DNA from: a bacterium
Lineage (GTDB): Bacteria > Cyanobacteriota > Vampirovibrionia > Gastranaerophilales > Gastranaerophilaceae
Reading direction: 5' to 3'
Assembly: GCA_017942035.1 (NCBI GenBank)
Contig: JAGAVG010000047.1
Coordinates: 1 to 41,615, forward strand
DNA length: 41,615 nt
The notes beneath the pieces are model-generated. The model saw nothing but the letters and a program-made list of their open reading frames with translations. It searched no databases and had not been told where the DNA came from. The position numbers and the translations under genes are program-made. This document shows, piece after piece, positions 27,706 through 36,769 of the stretch (within the stretch, counting starts at the first letter, position 1; each line of letters opens with the position of its first letter).

Positions 27706-27948
27706 ATGTTTGATAGGGCAAAGCTAAAAAGATTAAGTCATATTTGTGCATATTGCGGTAAAGCACTAAGAGAAGAAGAAAAAACTTACGATCATATTTT
27801 GCCGGTGTATGCAAACGGCAATAATGCGACTTATAATACGGTTGTTTGCTGTCCTGAATGTAATACCAGAAAAGCTCATCTTGATATAAGTACTTATTTA
27901 GCTTTAAATTATTTTTATTTTTTCTATTTTTTAAGTATGCATTTTTAA
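27706..27948 (+). CDS. Small HNH-type endonuclease-like protein, probably C-terminally altered
   Basis: This 80-residue protein has a zinc-ribbon HNH pattern: C14xxC17 (CAYC), D29-H30 (YDHILPVYANG), N44, then C49xxC52-N53-xx-K56 (CPECNTRK). This is the full core of an HNH domain of the bacterial CxxC type. ATG 27706 follows AGGAG and lies 14 bases after the autotransporter stop, so it may be cotranscribed. The last 18 residues (LALNYFYFFYFLSMHF) are hydrophobic and unlike a normal HNH tail. They fall where the opposite-strand gene debris begins, so the original C-terminus may have been replaced. Function is unknown. Confidence 0.6.
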   Translation: MFDRAKLKRLSHICAYCGKALREEEKTYDHILPVYANGNNATYNTVVCCPECNTRKAHLDISTYLALNYFYFFYFLSMHF

Positions 27949-28236
27949 TTTTTTTATATGCATCTACATTTCCATTTGTTATGAAATAATCGGGAATATG
28001 TTCCGTAAAATCTTTTAACCAATCTGTATTGTGAACAACTCCTGTTTTATATTCAGATTTATTAATTTCCGGATATTTATTAACCACTTGTATAATTTGA
28101 TAAGATCTTTGCTGTTTAATAATTTATACATAGAATCTTGTGCATAAATATTTTGACTTGCAGTTTTTCTAATAAGAATTAAAAAAGCTTCTTTTGAAAT
28201 TTTATTATTGTAAATTAAGTTTTTATATATGACCAA
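27900..28236 (-). pseudogene. Frameshifted gene remnant
   Basis: Two overlapping minus-strand frames read as one protein after one missing base in an A run near 28098. The upstream part ends YKLLNSKDLIK and the downstream part continues IIQVVNKYPEINKSEYKTGV then HNTDWLKDFTEHIPDYF. The upstream frame has only a TTG at its 5' end, and the bases just before it (MNLK...) suggest further lost bases. The downstream frame runs antisense into the HNH gene, where it loses natural composition. I do not recognise the family. Together with the HNH tail it marks a rearranged junction just left of the integrative element. Exact ends are uncertain. Confidence 0.45.
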
Positions 28237-28312
28237 GTTTTACCTTTAAATTCATAAAATAATATATTTAATAGATTCCCTATTTTATTATTATCAATCT
28301 CTTTTGCTTTAA

Positions 28313-28492
28313 TATCGTATCTGCACCTCGAAAAAATGAAAAAGAGAATTTGGGTAGGAAAAGTTTAAAAATTTGCGAAAATATGATGAGAAAAATTCTC
28401 TTAAAAAATAAGCATAGCAAAAACCGCCCATACAGGGCGTTTTTTCAATTTTGTATCTGCACTGATTCTCAGTTTGTGGACTTAAAAACGGA
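28313..28492 (+). repeat. Left direct repeat (candidate attL)
   Basis: It is 180 bp and differs from 41151-41330 at two positions, both in the terminator hairpin (CCGCCC ATACA GGGCGT here, one stem pair broken). It also contains a 10-bp internal inverted repeat (AAGAGAATTT ... AAATTCTCTT). It lacks the tRNA gene. Identity stops exactly at the base after the shared AACGGA. Confidence 0.85.
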
Positions 28493-28506
28493 TATCTTAG
28501 TCCACA
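28475..28506. other. Inverted repeat across the inner edge of the left repeat
   Basis: TGTGGACT (28475-28482) and AGTCCACA (28499-28506) form an 8-bp inverted repeat centred near 28490, exactly where the left direct repeat ends. Serine recombinase sites are typically short imperfect palindromes. The right junction keeps only the left arm, because the tRNA takes over after AACGGA. It is a candidate crossover site. Confidence 0.35.
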
Positions 28507-28528
28507 GAGCAAAAGGCTCTGAATATTT
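28505..28528 (+). terminator. Terminator-like hairpin at the left end of the element
   Basis: The stem CAGAGC / GCTCTG (28505-28521) with a 5-base loop is followed by AATATTTT. It would stop chromosomal read-through into the element. It is weak as a terminator because the T run is interrupted. Confidence 0.4.
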
Positions 28529-28654
28529 TCCCTGTTAATGTTAATTTTACAGTGTATTTTTAGAAATTTACAGCGAAAGTTAAAAAATATTGAAACAATA
28601 TAATAGATATATTGAACTTTTTCACTCTAATTCCCTAAAACTATTAACAGGGAA
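28528..28654. repeat. 12-bp inverted repeat upstream of the XRE gene
   Basis: TTCCCTGTTAAT (28528-28539) and its exact complement ATTAACAGGGAA (28643-28654) are 103 bases apart, with a third half-copy ATTCCCT at about 28630. The pair sits in the gene-free 28493-28738 region in front of the XRE regulator. It could be operators for that regulator or recombinase arm sites. Confidence 0.45.
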
Positions 28655-28738
28655 TTTGCAAAGAAATTTATTTTATAAAAATGCCAGTTTTAAAATTCGG
28701 TAAGATTTAATTTGGTACACGATATGAAAGGAAATCTT

Positions 28739-29056
28739 ATGAGAATTAATTACAAACAACTCGGTCAATCAATCAAAAGTTATAGGATAAAAAGAAATCT
28801 TACTCAAGAAAAATTAGCTGAAATGTGTGATTTATCAACTCCACACATCAGCAATATTGAACGAGGAACGGAGTCTATAAGTTTTTCAACGTTAGAAAAA
28901 CTTTTAGAAAATCTGCAAATAAATTTTGATTTTATCGTTTATGAGAAAAGTAATAGCAGTAATCTACAATGTAATAACTGTAAACATAAAAATTTTAATA
29001 TACACTTACTATCTGATTTGAAATATTTCAATATAAACTCAGATTATAAGTCTTAA
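28739..29056 (+). CDS. XRE-family helix-turn-helix regulator
   Basis: This 105-residue protein has an N-terminal Cro/CI-type HTH at about 8-65; the helix-turn-helix is LTQEKLAEMCDLSTPHISNI (21-40), followed by ERG. ATG 28739 is chosen because AAAGGA lies 6 bases upstream; an upstream TTG in frame has no site. The C-terminal 40 residues contain CNNCKHKNFN and no known domain. Being the first gene of the element and next to the recombinase, it probably controls element maintenance or excision, perhaps through the inverted repeat at 28528-28654. Confidence 0.85.
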   Translation: MRINYKQLGQSIKSYRIKRNLTQEKLAEMCDLSTPHISNIERGTESISFSTLEKLLENLQINFDFIVYEKSNSSNLQCNNCKHKNFNIHLLSDLKYFNINSDYKS

Positions 29057-29103
29057 AATAGTATTTTATAGATTATTAATATTCCTGTAATTATAATCTG
29101 TTT

Positions 29104-30936
29104 ATGGATGAAAAAAATAAAATCAGAGAACGTTACAAAGGTTATAATAATGATAAGCAATTTGTGATACCAGCAAAATCGCAACCTTCAATTTATGATG
29201 ATTCAATAAAGCTGAGGGTTGCGGTTTACGCACGGGTTTCTACAGATAATGTCCAACAGACTTCTTCGTTTGAATTACAAAGAAATCATTATACAGATTT
29301 AGTTAATAAAAATCCAAATTGGACACTTGTTGATATTTATGCTGATGAAGGTATTTCTGGAACTTCATTAAATCATCGTGATGAGTTTATCCGAATGATA
29401 GAAGATTGCAGAACAGGAAAAATTGATTTAATCATTACTAAAAGTGTTTCACGTTTTGCAAGAAATACCGTTGATTGTATTGCATATATAAGAGAATTAA
29501 AAAATTTAAAATCTCCAGTAAATATAATATTTGAATCCGAAGGTATAAACACTATTGATGATAAAAGCGAGATGGCTATTTCATTTCTTGCAACTTTAGC
29601 ACAGGAAGAATCGCACATTAAAAGTAATATTATGAATTCTTCCATTGAAATGAGATTTAATAGAGGCTTATATCTTGTTTCTCCATTACTGGGTTACGAT
29701 TTAGATGAAAACAAAAATCTTGTAATTAATCCAGAGGAAGCAAAAACTGTAAAATTAATTTTCTATATGTATCTTGCAGGCTCAACTCCTGAACAGATTG
29801 CAAAAACTTTGGAAGAGTATGAACGTAAAACGAAGAAGGGTAATACAAAATGGTCATCAAATTCTATATTACAAATACTTCAAAATGAAAGAGAATGCGG
29901 AGATTTATTATCTAGAAAAACTTGGACTCCAAGCTATTTAGACCATAAATCAAAGAAAAATAAAGGAGACAAACCGCAGTACGGAATGAAAGAGCATCAT
30001 GAAGGTATTATTTCCAGAGATGATTTTATTGCTGTTCAAAAATTAATACGAAATGCAAAATATAAACACAAAGGATTTTTACCTGAATTAAAAGTTATTA
30101 AAAATGGCGTTTTGCAAGGCTTTGTTACTATAAATATCAGATGGTCAGGCTTTTCAGCACAAAATTATTTAGATGCATCAAAAAGCGCATATAATAATGC
30201 AGCCCAAAACAATGAAATTGAAGTGCAAGTACAAAAAGGGGATTTTGATTTAAGAAAATTCGAAGTTGCTAGGGCTCAATTTTTTGATACAGCACAAAAA
30301 ACTTGTGTAACTTTTTCTAATCATTTAATTACGTTTAACACTGATTGTATAAGAAAGTTTGGAAATGTAAAGTATGTAGAAATGCTTATAAATCCTGTAA
30401 AAAAACTTTTCGCAGTAAGACCATATAAATCAGCACAAACAAATAAAAACATTGTTCAATGGGCAAAAATTAAAAACGGAGTTTATATTTCGCGAGTTAT
30501 ACATGGGATGGCATATGCAAACACTTTTTTTGAAATGTTAGGCTGGGATTCTAAATATAAATATAGAGTGAGAGGGATTAAATACCAAAAACAAGAAGAA
30601 CAATTTATAATATTTGATTTAGCAGAACCGGAATTATTTATATCTCAAAAAAAAGATATTATTGACACAAAACCGGTATTAGAAAATATAAAACCCTTTA
30701 CATATGGAAAAAATAATGATATTTTAGCATACCCAAATAGCTGGGAACAGAATTTTGGAAACAATTTCTATGAACAAATTCAGATAAAAGAAATTGAAAA
30801 TATAGATGATTGGAAGTCGCAAGATGAAGGAAATCTTTATAAAACGCATAATTTACAGGTTACAAGTGAAGATGACGTTAATTCCGAAATTAAAATTTTA
30901 AAAACAGATATGGAGTTAAATAAAGATGACAAATGA
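29104..30936 (+). CDS. Large serine recombinase (integrase)
   Basis: This is a 610-residue recombinase. The resolvase catalytic domain (about 36-185) has nucleophile S46 in VYARVSTD and the SVSRFARNT arginine block. The Recombinase domain follows (about 190-310; SPLLGYDL, WSSNSILQILQNERECGD). Large serine integrases normally carry a Cys4 zinc ribbon next; no CxxC is visible here. A different C-terminal region (about 330-530) with LITFNTDCIRKFGNVKYVEM and KKLFAVRPYK takes its place and recurs in the next two proteins. It likely integrates and excises the element at the tRNA-Ser repeats. No strong binding site precedes ATG 29104. The next gene overlaps its end by 11 bases. Confidence 0.92.
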   Translation: MDEKNKIRERYKGYNNDKQFVIPAKSQPSIYDDSIKLRVAVYARVSTDNVQQTSSFELQRNHYTDLVNKNPNWTLVDIYADEGISGTSLNHRDEFIRMIEDCRTGKIDLIITKSVSRFARNTVDCIAYIRELKNLKSPVNIIFESEGINTIDDKSEMAISFLATLAQEESHIKSNIMNSSIEMRFNRGLYLVSPLLGYDLDENKNLVINPEEAKTVKLIFYMYLAGSTPEQIAKTLEEYERKTKKGNTKWSSNSILQILQNERECGDLLSRKTWTPSYLDHKSKKNKGDKPQYGMKEHHEGIISRDDFIAVQKLIRNAKYKHKGFLPELKVIKNGVLQGFVTINIRWSGFSAQNYLDASKSAYNNAAQNNEIEVQVQKGDFDLRKFEVARAQFFDTAQKTCVTFSNHLITFNTDCIRKFGNVKYVEMLINPVKKLFAVRPYKSAQTNKNIVQWAKIKNGVYISRVIHGMAYANTFFEMLGWDSKYKYRVRGIKYQKQEEQFIIFDLAEPELFISQKKDIIDTKPVLENIKPFTYGKNNDILAYPNSWEQNFGNNFYEQIQIKEIENIDDWKSQDEGNLYKTHNLQVTSEDDVNSEIKILKTDMELNKDDK

Positions 30937-31552
30937 TTTCAATGAACAAAATTTTACAAACTGTATTCAACCTGTTTTATTCACTAAAGAAGAGGTCGAA
31001 CAACTTGATTTCAATTATGAAGGATATCAAGTAGTAAGAGGAGAATATTTTGCACATTTATTTGAGCCATCAATTACATTTAATATGAATAAAGTATATT
31101 TAAATATGGCTTGTATAAAAAAGTTTCCAAATGTAGATTATGTCCAAATACTTGTAAATTCTGAAGATAAAAAACTCGCAGTTCGTCCTTGCAGCGGAGA
31201 AGAAAAAGATTCATTTTTGTGGTGTACAGCAAAACGAAAACCTAAACAAATTACTTGTCGTGTATTTTGGGGTAAAATCGCTGAATTGTTAGATTGGAAT
31301 AATAATTACAGGTACAAATTACTTGGAAAATTAATTAAAAGTAACGACGAATTTTTATTTATTTTTGACCTTACATCGCCTGAAATTTTTATCCGAACTG
31401 TTATGGAAGATGGAAAACCAAAAATTTCTAAACGACCGATTTTCCCTGCTGAATGGCAGAACCAATTTGGGCTGCCTGTCAGTGAACATAAAAAACGTAT
31501 GCAAGTCGGAAAATTTGACGGCTATACAATATTTGGTATTACAGAAAAATAG
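30926..31552 (+). CDS. Recombinase-associated protein sharing its C-terminal domain
   Basis: This 208-residue protein repeats the C-terminal domain of the recombinase: ITFNMNKVYLNMACIKKFPN, DYVQILVNSEDKKLAVRPCS, RVFWGKIAELLDWNNNYRYK and IFDLTSPEIFI align in order with ITFNTDCIRKFGN, EMLINPVKKLFAVRPYK, AYANTFFEMLGWDSKYKYR and IIFDLAEPELFI. It has no catalytic resolvase domain. ATG 30926 overlaps the recombinase stop and follows GGAG, so the two are coupled. It may be a recombination directionality or accessory factor; that role is inference. Confidence 0.7.
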   Translation: MTNDFNEQNFTNCIQPVLFTKEEVEQLDFNYEGYQVVRGEYFAHLFEPSITFNMNKVYLNMACIKKFPNVDYVQILVNSEDKKLAVRPCSGEEKDSFLWCTAKRKPKQITCRVFWGKIAELLDWNNNYRYKLLGKLIKSNDEFLFIFDLTSPEIFIRTVMEDGKPKISKRPIFPAEWQNQFGLPVSEHKKRMQVGKFDGYTIFGITEK

Positions 31553-31564
31553 AGGAGAATACAA

Positions 31565-31936
31565 ATGGAAAATAGAAAAACATTAAACCCATCAGTATCA
31601 ATAAATCTACGAAAACCTGTTGTTAGAATTAATAAGGATACGATATCTGCAATCGGCAATCCTGAATACATAATATTACTCGTAAATCCGGAAGATTGCT
31701 CCTTGGGAATTTCTCCAGGTAACAAAAATGATAGGAGAGCTCACTGTATATCAAAATACAATAGTACGAGAAATACTATGGAATTATACAGTAAATCTTT
31801 TGTAGATAATCTCGTTAAATTATGTCCAACCTGGCACAAGCAAGGTAGTTATAAAATTAAAGGTGAAGAAATTAAAGGGATGAATGTCGTCAAATTTTCA
31901 ATGGTAGATGCTATTGAAATAATAGGAGGAAAATAA
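31565..31936 (+). CDS. Small paralogue of the recombinase C-terminal domain
   Basis: This 123-residue protein carries the core of the same domain: PVVRINKDTISAIGNPEYI, ILLVNPEDCSLGISPGNK, MELYSKSFVDNLVKLCPTWH and VVKFSMVDAIEI. It follows GAGGAG and lies 12 bases after the preceding gene. Its stop overlaps the next start (TAATG). It is the third consecutive gene with this domain. Function is unknown; partnership with the recombinase is likely. Confidence 0.65.
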   Translation: MENRKTLNPSVSINLRKPVVRINKDTISAIGNPEYIILLVNPEDCSLGISPGNKNDRRAHCISKYNSTRNTMELYSKSFVDNLVKLCPTWHKQGSYKIKGEEIKGMNVVKFSMVDAIEIIGGK

Positions 31937-32757
31937 TGATTGATTACAAAGAATTTATACCGAATGTACATTTTGAACTTATTCCAATTAAAGATTTGGT
32001 ATCCAATCAGGATTATCAACGTAATTTGTCAGAAGCACATATAAAACGTGCGGTGGACAATTTCGATTTATATCAGATTAATCTGGTAAAAGTCAGCAGA
32101 CGTGACGGAATAAATTATGTTATAAACGGACAACATACTATGGAGATTGTGGCAAGAAAATCTCAATCCAATGAAACTCCGGTATGGTGTATGATTTATG
32201 ATGATCTGGAATACACTCATGAAGCAAATATTTTTGCTAATCAGCAAAAGTACGTAAAACCTCTTACTCCTTATGATATATTTGTAGCAAATATAGAAGC
32301 CGGAAATGAAGAACAATTAATATTAAAAGCATTAGTTGAATCTTATAATATGCGAATCTCAAAAACAAAATGTCATGGTGGAATTTGTGCAATATCTGCA
32401 TTGGAATATATTTACAAGACATTTGGCTACCAGGTTTTAGATCAAACATTAAAGTTATGTATTGCAACATGGGAAGGAGAAGTTAACTCTTTTGGTGCAA
32501 ATATGCTTAAAGGTATTGCAAAACTTGTTGTTGCATATGAAGATGAACTAGACGAAAATATTTTTAAAGAAAAGTTAGGGACATATTCGATAAATAAAAT
32601 TGTTAGGAGTGCAACGGAGCGAAACAATGGCTCGACTGGATATGCTGAAACAATGTTGGATTTTTATAATAAACGTTTAAAAACCCCATTGCATAAGGGG
32701 AAATTGAAGAGTAATAAATTTGTAAATATACCAGAATATTCAGTTAAAGATTTATGA
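31936..32757 (+). CDS. ParB-like (DUF6551-type) protein
   Basis: This 273-residue protein starts with a ParB/sulfiredoxin-like fold: IPIKDLVSNQDYQRNLSEAH then INYVINGQHTMEIVARK, in which the GQH block corresponds to the ParB GxxR motif region. The C-terminal part is helical (about 110-250). It recalls the DUF6551 proteins found beside recombinases in Firmicutes elements. It is the last gene of a coupled four-gene run with the recombinase. It may bind DNA in partition or in control of excision. It converges on the TPR gene and overlaps it by 6 bases. Confidence 0.68.
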   Translation: MIDYKEFIPNVHFELIPIKDLVSNQDYQRNLSEAHIKRAVDNFDLYQINLVKVSRRDGINYVINGQHTMEIVARKSQSNETPVWCMIYDDLEYTHEANIFANQQKYVKPLTPYDIFVANIEAGNEEQLILKALVESYNMRISKTKCHGGICAISALEYIYKTFGYQVLDQTLKLCIATWEGEVNSFGANMLKGIAKLVVAYEDELDENIFKEKLGTYSINKIVRSATERNNGSTGYAETMLDFYNKRLKTPLHKGKLKSNKFVNIPEYSVKDL

Positions 32758-35700
32758 AACACTATTAAATATAGCGAATTTAATAATAAATTCAGCATAA
32801 ACATTAAGTATTTGTTTTATATCTGATGGGGCATTAAATACTATACGTTTGACTTCTTGTATATTTTGATCTTTATCGTTAAATTTTATATTTAATGGCA
32901 TACGTATTACATACTTGTAATAATCTACAATATACTCTTTATCTGAAACTGTTTCCCAAAATTTACAAGCAATATACTTTTGAACTAAATTGCTTAAAAA
33001 GTGGTGATACCTCATTAAATATTCCATAAATAACTGAATTATTTCTTCATGTTGGCTTAATTTTTTACACTTATCAAATATTAAATCAATTATTTCAAAA
33101 ATTTTACTGTTAGAAAAATTATTATCTTGATTTAATATATAAACATATTCAGATAATACATCTGCTACTGATTCCTTATCAAATTTTTCATCTAAATAAT
33201 CAATAGTTTTCTGTAATTTTTCAAGTTTTAAATCAGTAATACAATATATTTCTTTTGCTGTTAATGGTATATATTTACAGTTGAATTCAATGAGTTTATA
33301 TTTAAGTTCAGTTTCTTTTTGGGCAGTAATAATATTATTTTCTTTAAGATAGTTAATTATGCTTATTATAGAAACATCTTTATATTTGAATTCTTTACTT
33401 AAGATATGAGTTACTTCATCAGAAGAACAAATAGAATAATCGTTTTGTACCGCAACAGTTGCATCGTATAAGAAATCTTTTGAATTGAGTTTTTCAGAAG
33501 CTTCAATTAATGCTAAAGCTTTTTTTGATTGTGATTTGAAATTTGCTTGGTCTAAAGCATTTAAACAATTTTTTAAATATTCTTTATATTTATAAATTTT
33601 GTTTTTTACAAATATTATATTAGGATTTCCTTCCTTATCTCTAATCAACTTCTCGATAGTATCTCCAGTAATATCATTAAGAATAAAGTTTATTTCATTT
33701 TTTGTTTGTGCTGTAATTTTGATTTTTAAATTAGTAAATACGATATCATCTAATTCTAAGGCTTTTAACAATATTAAAGACTGAGGTGCCATTATAATAT
33801 TTTTATTCTTGTTTATTATATTAACTTCATTTTCATATTCATCATTTGTACGTCGTGTTAATGCAATTATTTGCCTATTATCTTCGATAAAATTGGCAAA
33901 CAAAACACTTTGTTTAGTCCCAAATAATTCTGATGTTAAGGCTAATGGATATTTAAAATTATCATAATTAGAAAGACCATCTTCAAAAAATTTTTCTCTT
34001 TTGACATAGTTCTTATACGGCTCAAATGTTTCTATTGCTTGTTTTAAACTTTCAATAGGATTATCCATATCAATTTTGAATGAGCATAATAATTTATTTT
34101 TCTCTAATATTTTTGAACATTGTTGAAATAAATTTCTTGTTTGTTCATTCACTGTATGGCTTTTTAGTAAAAAACTAAATAATATTTGATTTAGTTTTAA
34201 ATCATCTGGAAATTCTTGTAAACCTTGAACAAAAATTTCAATAATATTTGTATCCTCTATTTTTTTTGCTACTCCTAGTTCGATTTTTAAATAGAAATAT
34301 TGTAGCTTATGTTTTTCTTTATATTTTAATGAATTTATTAGAGTTTCAGCTTTTGTATATTCTTTTTTTACTATATATGCTCGTGCTATTAGCGGTAAAA
34401 GAAAGTCTTCTCTTATACCCTTTTCATAATTTTCAATAAGTGTATCTGTGTTATAATTTATTGAATCAATTTGAGCATAAAGATTTTTTATTGTTACATT
34501 TTCTGGTTCATATTTTTCCAAAATTTCTAAATTACTTAAACATTTAGAATACATTCCTCTATTAAATAAATCAATTGTATTAAGCATTCCTATATCAAAA
34601 TTTTCTATACTTTTATTTCTAGCCCAATATTTTTCAATTAATTTTTCTCGTAGTTTATTTATATCAATTTCAGTATTAAAAAAAGCTAAACCATGAGCAA
34701 TTTTATATACAAACTTGCAATCATATTTGTTGGGAAATTTTATAATGTTGTTGGAAATTTGTTTTAATAAATTAAGTTCATCATCGTAGTAATTATTATC
34801 ATGGAATAACCATATGCATAAAAGCAATAATTGATCACTGTAATTGTGATAGCTGTTTTTTATATATTGTTCGGTTTGTTCCCATCCATATTCTTTGTAA
34901 ATTGATATAATTTTAAATTGTTCATTTAATTCATTAAATTCATTTATTTGTTCAAGTACTTCTTTATATTTTTGTTCACCAAATAAAATAATTATATAAT
35001 TATTTTTACTTAATTTTTTAGTTTCTTCTTTTAATAAGGTATAAATTTCATGAGCTTTAGAATATTGATTACAAAGAATGTTTAAATATAAGGTTTCAAG
35101 AAGAACACTATCATCAGAATTTTTATTTTTAATTATAACATCATTAATTTCTTTAATATTAACTTTATCTTGTTCAAATTTGTTTATTAAATATTTAATC
35201 AAGTATATTTTTATTTTAATAGTTGTAATTAAGTATTCATGATTTTTATACGTTTTATTTAAACCATTTAGAACATCTTCTAAATTTTGTAAAAGATTAA
35301 AAAATGTCTGTTTTACTTTTATTTGAAGCGTATTGGGTATAATTTTTAATATTCCCTCGGTGTTTATATCAAAAACAAAATATAATTTTGATTTATTGAA
35401 TAAATTTATAAACTGACAATTAACAAGATTATATTTTGCAATTATATTATCTTGTTTGGATTTATTAATATACTCTTTTAGATTTTTTTCAGCTTGTTTG
35501 GAACTTATTTTTTTAGGATTTTTTAAATCTAAAAGAGCTTTTAAAAATAAATAATCTTCAGCTTCTTTTAAATTTGTTTCCAAATAGCTTTTTGCAACGT
35601 CAAATTTTTGAGTTATACATAAATATTTCAAAAATACTAATCTATAATAAAGATCTGAATTTTTATTATTAAATTTTTTAAGATACTCATCGTATGATTC

Positions 35701-36634
35701 ATTATCATTTTCATCTAGTGCCATATGAGCCAGATTAAATAATGGATTATCATTTTTGGAATCTAATTCGTAAGAAAACTTAAATGCCTGTTTTGCATTA
35801 ATATTCTCGTTAAGATTCTCATAACATACACCAAGTTTATTGTATATTTTAGCTTTAAATTCTTTAGATTTATTTTGCCAGTTATCATCTTTATTTAATT
35901 CAATATATGCTATACCATCTTCATATTTATATTTGTCAATCAAACCCTGAATTTTCTTTAATTCGTTATCTTCATCTATTTCTTTATTTCCAAAATTTGA
36001 TAATAAAGTACTTTGTAATGATTGAATTTGGTTTGAAACATTTGATACATTAGTTATTATTTCATTTGTTGAATTTTTTAGATTCTGATTAATAATTTCT
36101 TGATTATGAATTATAGCATTAAAAGATTCTAATGAAATTGAAAACATATCAACGATCGCATCTTTACAAAATGAATTGTCCGAAGCAAAGAATGTTTTAA
36201 AACTACGTTCATATTCTTTTATAAATATGCTTTTCCATAGATCATAAAAACTTTCATCTAGTTCATACCCATTAAACTTAATATATAATTTTAACTTTTC
36301 TGTCAGAATATTGTAAATATCATTATTATTAAATGGTATATCAATTACATTTATATCTTGGAATATAACTCCGAGTGCAATATCATCAAGTTCAGAGAAC
36401 TTAATATATAGGTCTTCAGAAATAGGATATGGTGAAGTATTTGTATCATAAAAAATGTTCAGTGTGGTGGTAAAGGCATTTACAAAAGGGGGGGGTAAAA
36501 CAATTTTTATATTTTGCATATTCTGGATTTTTTAAACGTGTCCAAATTTCATCAAGAGATTTTGTTACTGTTTTATTTAACACCAACTTCCCAAGAAATA
36601 TTGAAATTCTACTGATAATTGATATTGGATCCAT
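32752..36634 (-). CDS. Giant TPR protein with PIN-like C-terminal region; frame broken at a C8 tract
   Basis: The open frame 32752-36519 encodes 1255 residues. From MQNIKIVLPPP it has no binding site, while a second frame from ATG 36634 (MDPISIISRISIFLGKLVLN) has a strong promoter and runs into the same C8 tract. Seven C instead of eight would join them as one protein of about 1293 residues. After a coiled coil (about 150-200) come many TPR-like helical repeats (about 200-800). The C-terminal region (about 820-1110) resembles TPR-GreAB-C-PIN conflict proteins: ALTSELFGTKQSVLFANFIE, IIMAPQSLILLKALELDDIV and CSSDEVTHILSKEFKYKDVS fit a PIN-type nuclease fold. A role as an anti-phage effector is inference. 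Confidence 0.6.
36488..36495. repeat. G8 homopolymer at the TPR-PIN frame junction
   Basis: There are eight G on the plus strand (C8 in the coding strand) in otherwise very AT-rich DNA. It lies at codons 47-49 of the frame starting at 36634. Loss of one base restores the long frame (CFTPPF then VNAFTTTL). Confidence 0.8.
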
Positions 36635-36646
36635 ATTCTTATTATC

Positions 36647-36675
36647 ATTATACTTTAATAAAATATAATATACAA
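36647..36675 (-). promoter_or_regulatory. Promoter of the TPR-PIN gene
   Basis: On the minus strand TTGTAT (36670-36675) and TATAAT (36647-36652) are separated by 17 bases. The expected start of transcription is only about 6 bases before ATG 36634, giving an almost leaderless mRNA and explaining the lack of a binding site. Confidence 0.65.
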
Positions 36676-36769
36676 AATTTTATTAAACATTTGTATCAAA
36701 CGACTTGAACAATCTGTCCGGAAGTGACATAGTTCTTGCTTATAATGTATGTAAGAAAGGATATGTAAA

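Noticed and set aside
27656-27905. 3' half of the minus-strand frame opposite the HNH gene as a continuing protein
   Set aside because: It is antisense to the autotransporter end and to the zinc-motif codons of HNH, and its composition becomes unnatural there; only the part right of about 27900 looks like real gene debris.
28309-28538. Short frames on both strands in the left 180-bp repeat
   Set aside because: They mirror non-coding repeat sequence including a terminator hairpin, and no binding site is present.
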